Of a DNA stretch of 64,000 nt, positions 61,587-64,000 are shown one piece after another. The stretch is taken from the NCBI GenBank assembly GCA_025057155.1, contig JANWYD010000003.1, positions 248,001 to 312,000 of the forward strand. Reading direction: 5' to 3'. The notes under the pieces are model-generated. The model was not told where the DNA came from. It made no database searches and worked only from the letters and a program-made list of their open reading frames with translations. The DNA comes from Chloroflexaceae bacterium (lineage in GTDB: Bacteria > Chloroflexota > Chloroflexia > Chloroflexales > Chloroflexaceae). The number at the start of each line of letters is the position of its first letter. The first letter of the stretch is position 1. The translations under genes were made by a program, and so were the position numbers.

Positions 61587-62885
61587 CTACTTATAAACCT
61601 TGAATTGGAATAAAAACGGTTCTTGCCCCGACAGCCCAACTATCGCCCGGCCGAGCGGCAAGCTGGTAATATCCCAGTCCTCGATTACATTGGCCTCACG
61701 CACCTGTTCTACCAGGCCACGCGACTGCACCTTGGACAAATAGCTCTCGCGTTTGCGATTCTTGCCGAACAGGCCTTGGATATATTCCCTTGTGGCTGTG
61801 TCGTTGACTCGAAAAGCAACTGTGGTCATAAAGCCGGAGAGGATACTGCGTGCCAGCGCCTCGCCGTAGGCATGGAAGACCTGCTCTACATTTTGCACAC
61901 CAATAATAAACTTTGCCCCCAAACTGCGACCAAAGTTCACGCCATCATCAACATGCTGTAGATTTGGCACCAGACGAAATTCATCAATGATGAACCAGAC
62001 ATTCCCTTCGCTCTTCTCTCGACAGAGCGCCTCTTTGATGGCCAGATCAAGCAGAAGCCGGTAGATGGGAGTCAGCATATTCCCAATACCAAGATCATAT
62101 TCAACAAAGATTGCTCGACCGCCCTTCTGACGGATGGCGTCGCGCACAGAAAGTTTTCCTGGTTTGCGGAAATTTCCGATAAAGATCTCACGCACCGTTT
62201 GCTGGAGTTCCGAGATCACACCTTGAGTTTGTGGCGAGCGATCATCTGCAATGTAGCTAACGATCGCCTTCAGATCATCATGTGACTGAAGCATTGCGCG
62301 AAGATCAGCGGAAGGTGATTGATCAAGAAAGCCGCGCAGGAGCGCATTATTCATGCCTTCGCGGTTGTTGGACCGTGCGAAGTGAAGCAGGATGGCGGTA
62401 AACAAATCGCGAGCGGCATTCGGGAAAAAGGGCTGGTTTGATCGTTGCGTTTTCTCGAAGAACAGCGTACGCGCAATTTCGATGATATTAGCTTCAACTG
62501 CCTCGCCCTGACCAACCTCGTGAAAGATGTTCCAATAGTCAGGTCCGGTCGGCCCTGTTGCCTTGGTGTCATTGCTAATAACTATATCCCCCTGACGGTA
62601 GAACTCCTGGTGGAAGTCTCCCTTGGTGTCGAAGATAAGCATGACATCTTGGTCAGTCATGCCCCGGCGCAATTGGGCGATGAGTTGAAAGATTCCATTA
62701 GTCTTCCCCGTGCCGATGCCACCCAGGAAGAGCAAGTGCCGGCTGAGCTGGTTATCGTATAAAGGCACAGTCACATCCTGGCCTGCCGCGTCAACACCGA
62801 GCAAGCAGCAGCGGGCGCCAGCGCCACGGAGAACGGGTGGCGCCCGCCTGAGTTCGTGACCTTCAAAGACCTCGATATTTTTCAT
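61587..62885 (-). CDS. TraD/VirD4-like type IV coupling ATPase
   Basis: A 432-aa cytoplasmic ATPase of the TraD/TraG group. Walker A FLGGIGTGKTNGIFQLIAQL near residue 52, DVMLIFDTKGDFHQEFY, and Walker B NVWFIIDEFRLVPNLQ near 300 are intact; SLGAKFIIGVQNVEQVFHAYGE and VAFRVNDTATREYI are the conserved late motifs. There is no N-terminal membrane anchor, so it is a soluble variant. It would pump DNA or proteins to a secretion channel. With the two genes downstream it points to a conjugative or integrative element beyond the window edge. Confidence 0.85.
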   Translation of the reverse strand: MKNIEVFEGHELRRAPPVLRGAGARCCLLGVDAAGQDVTVPLYDNQLSRHLLFLGGIGTGKTNGIFQLIAQLRRGMTDQDVMLIFDTKGDFHQEFYRQGDIVISNDTKATGPTGPDYWNIFHEVGQGEAVEANIIEIARTLFFEKTQRSNQPFFPNAARDLFTAILLHFARSNNREGMNNALLRGFLDQSPSADLRAMLQSHDDLKAIVSYIADDRSPQTQGVISELQQTVREIFIGNFRKPGKLSVRDAIRQKGGRAIFVEYDLGIGNMLTPIYRLLLDLAIKEALCREKSEGNVWFIIDEFRLVPNLQHVDDGVNFGRSLGAKFIIGVQNVEQVFHAYGEALARSILSGFMTTVAFRVNDTATREYIQGLFGKNRKRESYLSKVQSRGLVEQVREANVIEDWDITSLPLGRAIVGLSGQEPFLFQFKVYK

Positions 62886-62899
62886 AGTATTATGGTAAG

Positions 62900-63418
62900 T
62901 TACCAGCCTATCCCAGGGGAAAGGTCGTACTCCTCACCTTGATCCGGAGCAGTTTCAGCAGCGTTTGCTTGCCGCGCTCCCGAGTCAAGCTGGGCCGACT
63001 GTTGACCGGCCGATATATCGGTTCCTTTCATCTTGCGTAGTTCTTCTCTCAGCTCGGCAAGCTTCTGTTCATCCTGTTGCTCGATTTGCCGGATCTGCTC
63101 ATCGGTCAACACGACCGGCTCTGCCGGCTGCTGATTGGCAGTTTCAGCAGGAGCATCCCTTGGGCCGGCGATATTCCCCTGAACTTGACCTTGGCCTGTA
63201 GTTTGCCCGGAGTCCGCTGTGGCCTGCACCCCTCCCTGTGTGATGAACGGCGTCTGCGTTGCCGAGGTACCGGGGACTCGTATATCCCGTTCCGGATTCG
63301 GGCACACGCGATGCTCGTTTTCCAAGCTGGCTTCGCGATACAGTTGAGTCTCTACCCTATCCTTATGGCTTAGCTTTTTGCCAGCTTCCGGGGGCACAAA
63401 ACCTCTTTGTTCAGCCAT
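62900..63418 (-). CDS. Low-complexity protein, unknown function
   Basis: A 172-aa protein, Gln-, Ala- and Glu-rich, starting 14 bp upstream of the ATPase gene end and 24 bp after the next gene. It has a helical segment (LTDEQIRQIEQQDEQKLAELREELRKMKG) and long Gln/Ala/Thr linkers. No family recognised. In mobile elements such proteins often are structural or partner proteins of the transfer apparatus. Confidence 0.6.
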   Translation of the reverse strand: MAEQRGFVPPEAGKKLSHKDRVETQLYREASLENEHRVCPNPERDIRVPGTSATQTPFITQGGVQATADSGQTTGQGQVQGNIAGPRDAPAETANQQPAEPVVLTDEQIRQIEQQDEQKLAELREELRKMKGTDISAGQQSAQLDSGARQANAAETAPDQGEEYDLSPGIGW

Positions 63419-63441
63419 CCCTGTCCTCCTTTGCAGCTCGC

Positions 63442-64000
63442 TCAGTGGCCATACCCGTAGCCGTAGTCTTGATCCTTACCCTGCTCCTTCGCTGCTGTTG
63501 CGGGGGCCTCGCTTGCGGCTTCCTGAGCACCCTCGGCTTTTGGTGTTGCATCTTGCGATGTTGGCGAAGTTGCGGGGGCCTCGCTTGCGGCTTCCTGAGC
63601 ACCCTCTTCAGATTGCTGGCTAGAAATACCACTCGTCTCCTTACCGGCAGTCTTGCTAAACTCTGCTGTTTGCCCCCCTATTTCACTCGCCATCTTATAT
63701 TCAGCGCTATCATTCATTGCATCTGCGGTCAAAGTCGTGCCTTGTTCCACGAAACTTCCTGTTTGAAGCGCTTCTTGGGATTGCCCCTCCTGCTGTCTGT
63801 ACCTCTGCATGCCGTTATAGTGATTAATCATAACTTCGCGAGCCCGCTCGCGATAGTTCTCTGCGCCGGGTGGTTCGGCTACGTAGCGCTTCCCCAATTC
63901 AATATCGTTTGCCATTTCGGCTTCCATCTGATTGCGATGATGCTCGTAGGCGAAGGACTTATCTTGGAACTGATTGGCAAATAACTCTTCAGTGCGCTGT
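63442..64000 (-). CDS. Low-complexity protein, 5' end outside window
   Basis: The frame is open to the window edge (LFANQFQDKSFAYEHHRNQ precedes MEAEMANDIELGKRY), so the start lies outside. The visible 185 aa include YRERAREVMINHYNGMQRY and a Ser/Thr/Ala-rich tail with two copies of EGAQEAASEAPAT encoded by 38-bp direct repeats at 63497-63534 and 63569-63606 (72-bp period). It ends KDQDYGYGYGH. Unknown function. Confidence 0.6.
   Translation of the reverse strand, partial: QRTEELFANQFQDKSFAYEHHRNQMEAEMANDIELGKRYVAEPPGAENYRERAREVMINHYNGMQRYRQQEGQSQEALQTGSFVEQGTTLTADAMNDSAEYKMASEIGGQTAEFSKTAGKETSGISSQQSEEGAQEAASEAPATSPTSQDATPKAEGAQEAASEAPATAAKEQGKDQDYGYGYGH

Overview
The window is GC-rich chromosomal DNA that looks like a member of the Chloroflexota (Chloroflexia-like). 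This is inferred from gene content: a Chloroflexi-type extracellular module joined to META or GerMN domains, a DUF1350 protein, pyruvate phosphate dikinase, bactofilin, many large STAND and caspase/CHAT proteins, and dense palindromic intergenic repeats. No rRNA or tRNA was seen, so the assignment is not proven.

Layout. 0-12 kb: a sugar-type ABC importer operon (minus strand), a META-domain protein, a small membrane protein, a patatin lipase, a WYL regulator with a small coupled partner, an acyl-CoA ligase and a secreted 5'-nucleotidase. 12-15 kb: pyruvate phosphate dikinase. 15.4-29.3 kb: a complete type I-E CRISPR-Cas locus, WYL regulator-cas3-cse1-cse2-cas7-cas5-cas6e-cas1-cas2, followed by an array of 56 repeats. 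29.3-38.5 kb: ordinary genes (MgtE transporter, glycosyltransferase, PdxH, bactofilin, DivIC/FtsB-like protein, DUF1350 hydrolase, GerMN lipoprotein-like protein, methyltransferase).

38.9-55.1 kb is the most interesting part: a defence or conflict island. It holds a complete diversity-generating retroelement (DGR), made of a template repeat, Avd, a reverse transcriptase and a 1034-aa NACHT-ATPase target protein whose C-terminal formylglycine-enzyme/C-type-lectin-like domain carries the variable repeat. Template and variable repeats align over 111 bp without gaps; 14 of 17 differences fall on template adenines. Next to it lie a nucleotidyltransferase/HEPN pair (HEPN frameshifted), a caspase-like protease that shares a distinctive motif with the DGR target, a VWA lipoprotein, two housekeeping genes (serA, gmhA-like) and a CHAT-NACHT-HEAT protein. 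The shared motif suggests that a hypervariable NTPase receptor signals to a caspase effector; this is inference.

55.6-57.3 kb: a short-chain dehydrogenase and a TrmH/TrmJ-type methyltransferase. 57.3-61.4 kb: an AT-richer segment punctuated by four integron attC-like palindromes (an ECF sigma/anti-sigma pair, small proteins, a PD-(D/E)XK nuclease, a DUF433/DUF5615 chimera), resembling a cassette array without a visible integrase. 61.6-64 kb: a TraD/VirD4-like coupling ATPase and two low-complexity proteins, the last running off the edge, which suggests a conjugative or integrative element.

Non-coding DNA is rich in repeats: at least three MITE-like families with terminal inverted repeats, one nested inside another with 11-12 bp flanking direct repeats; a 19-bp GGGGAAACC palindrome (nine copies, four in tandem upstream of serA); GGATTTT-type repeats at gene ends; and GCGCAACCC hairpins.
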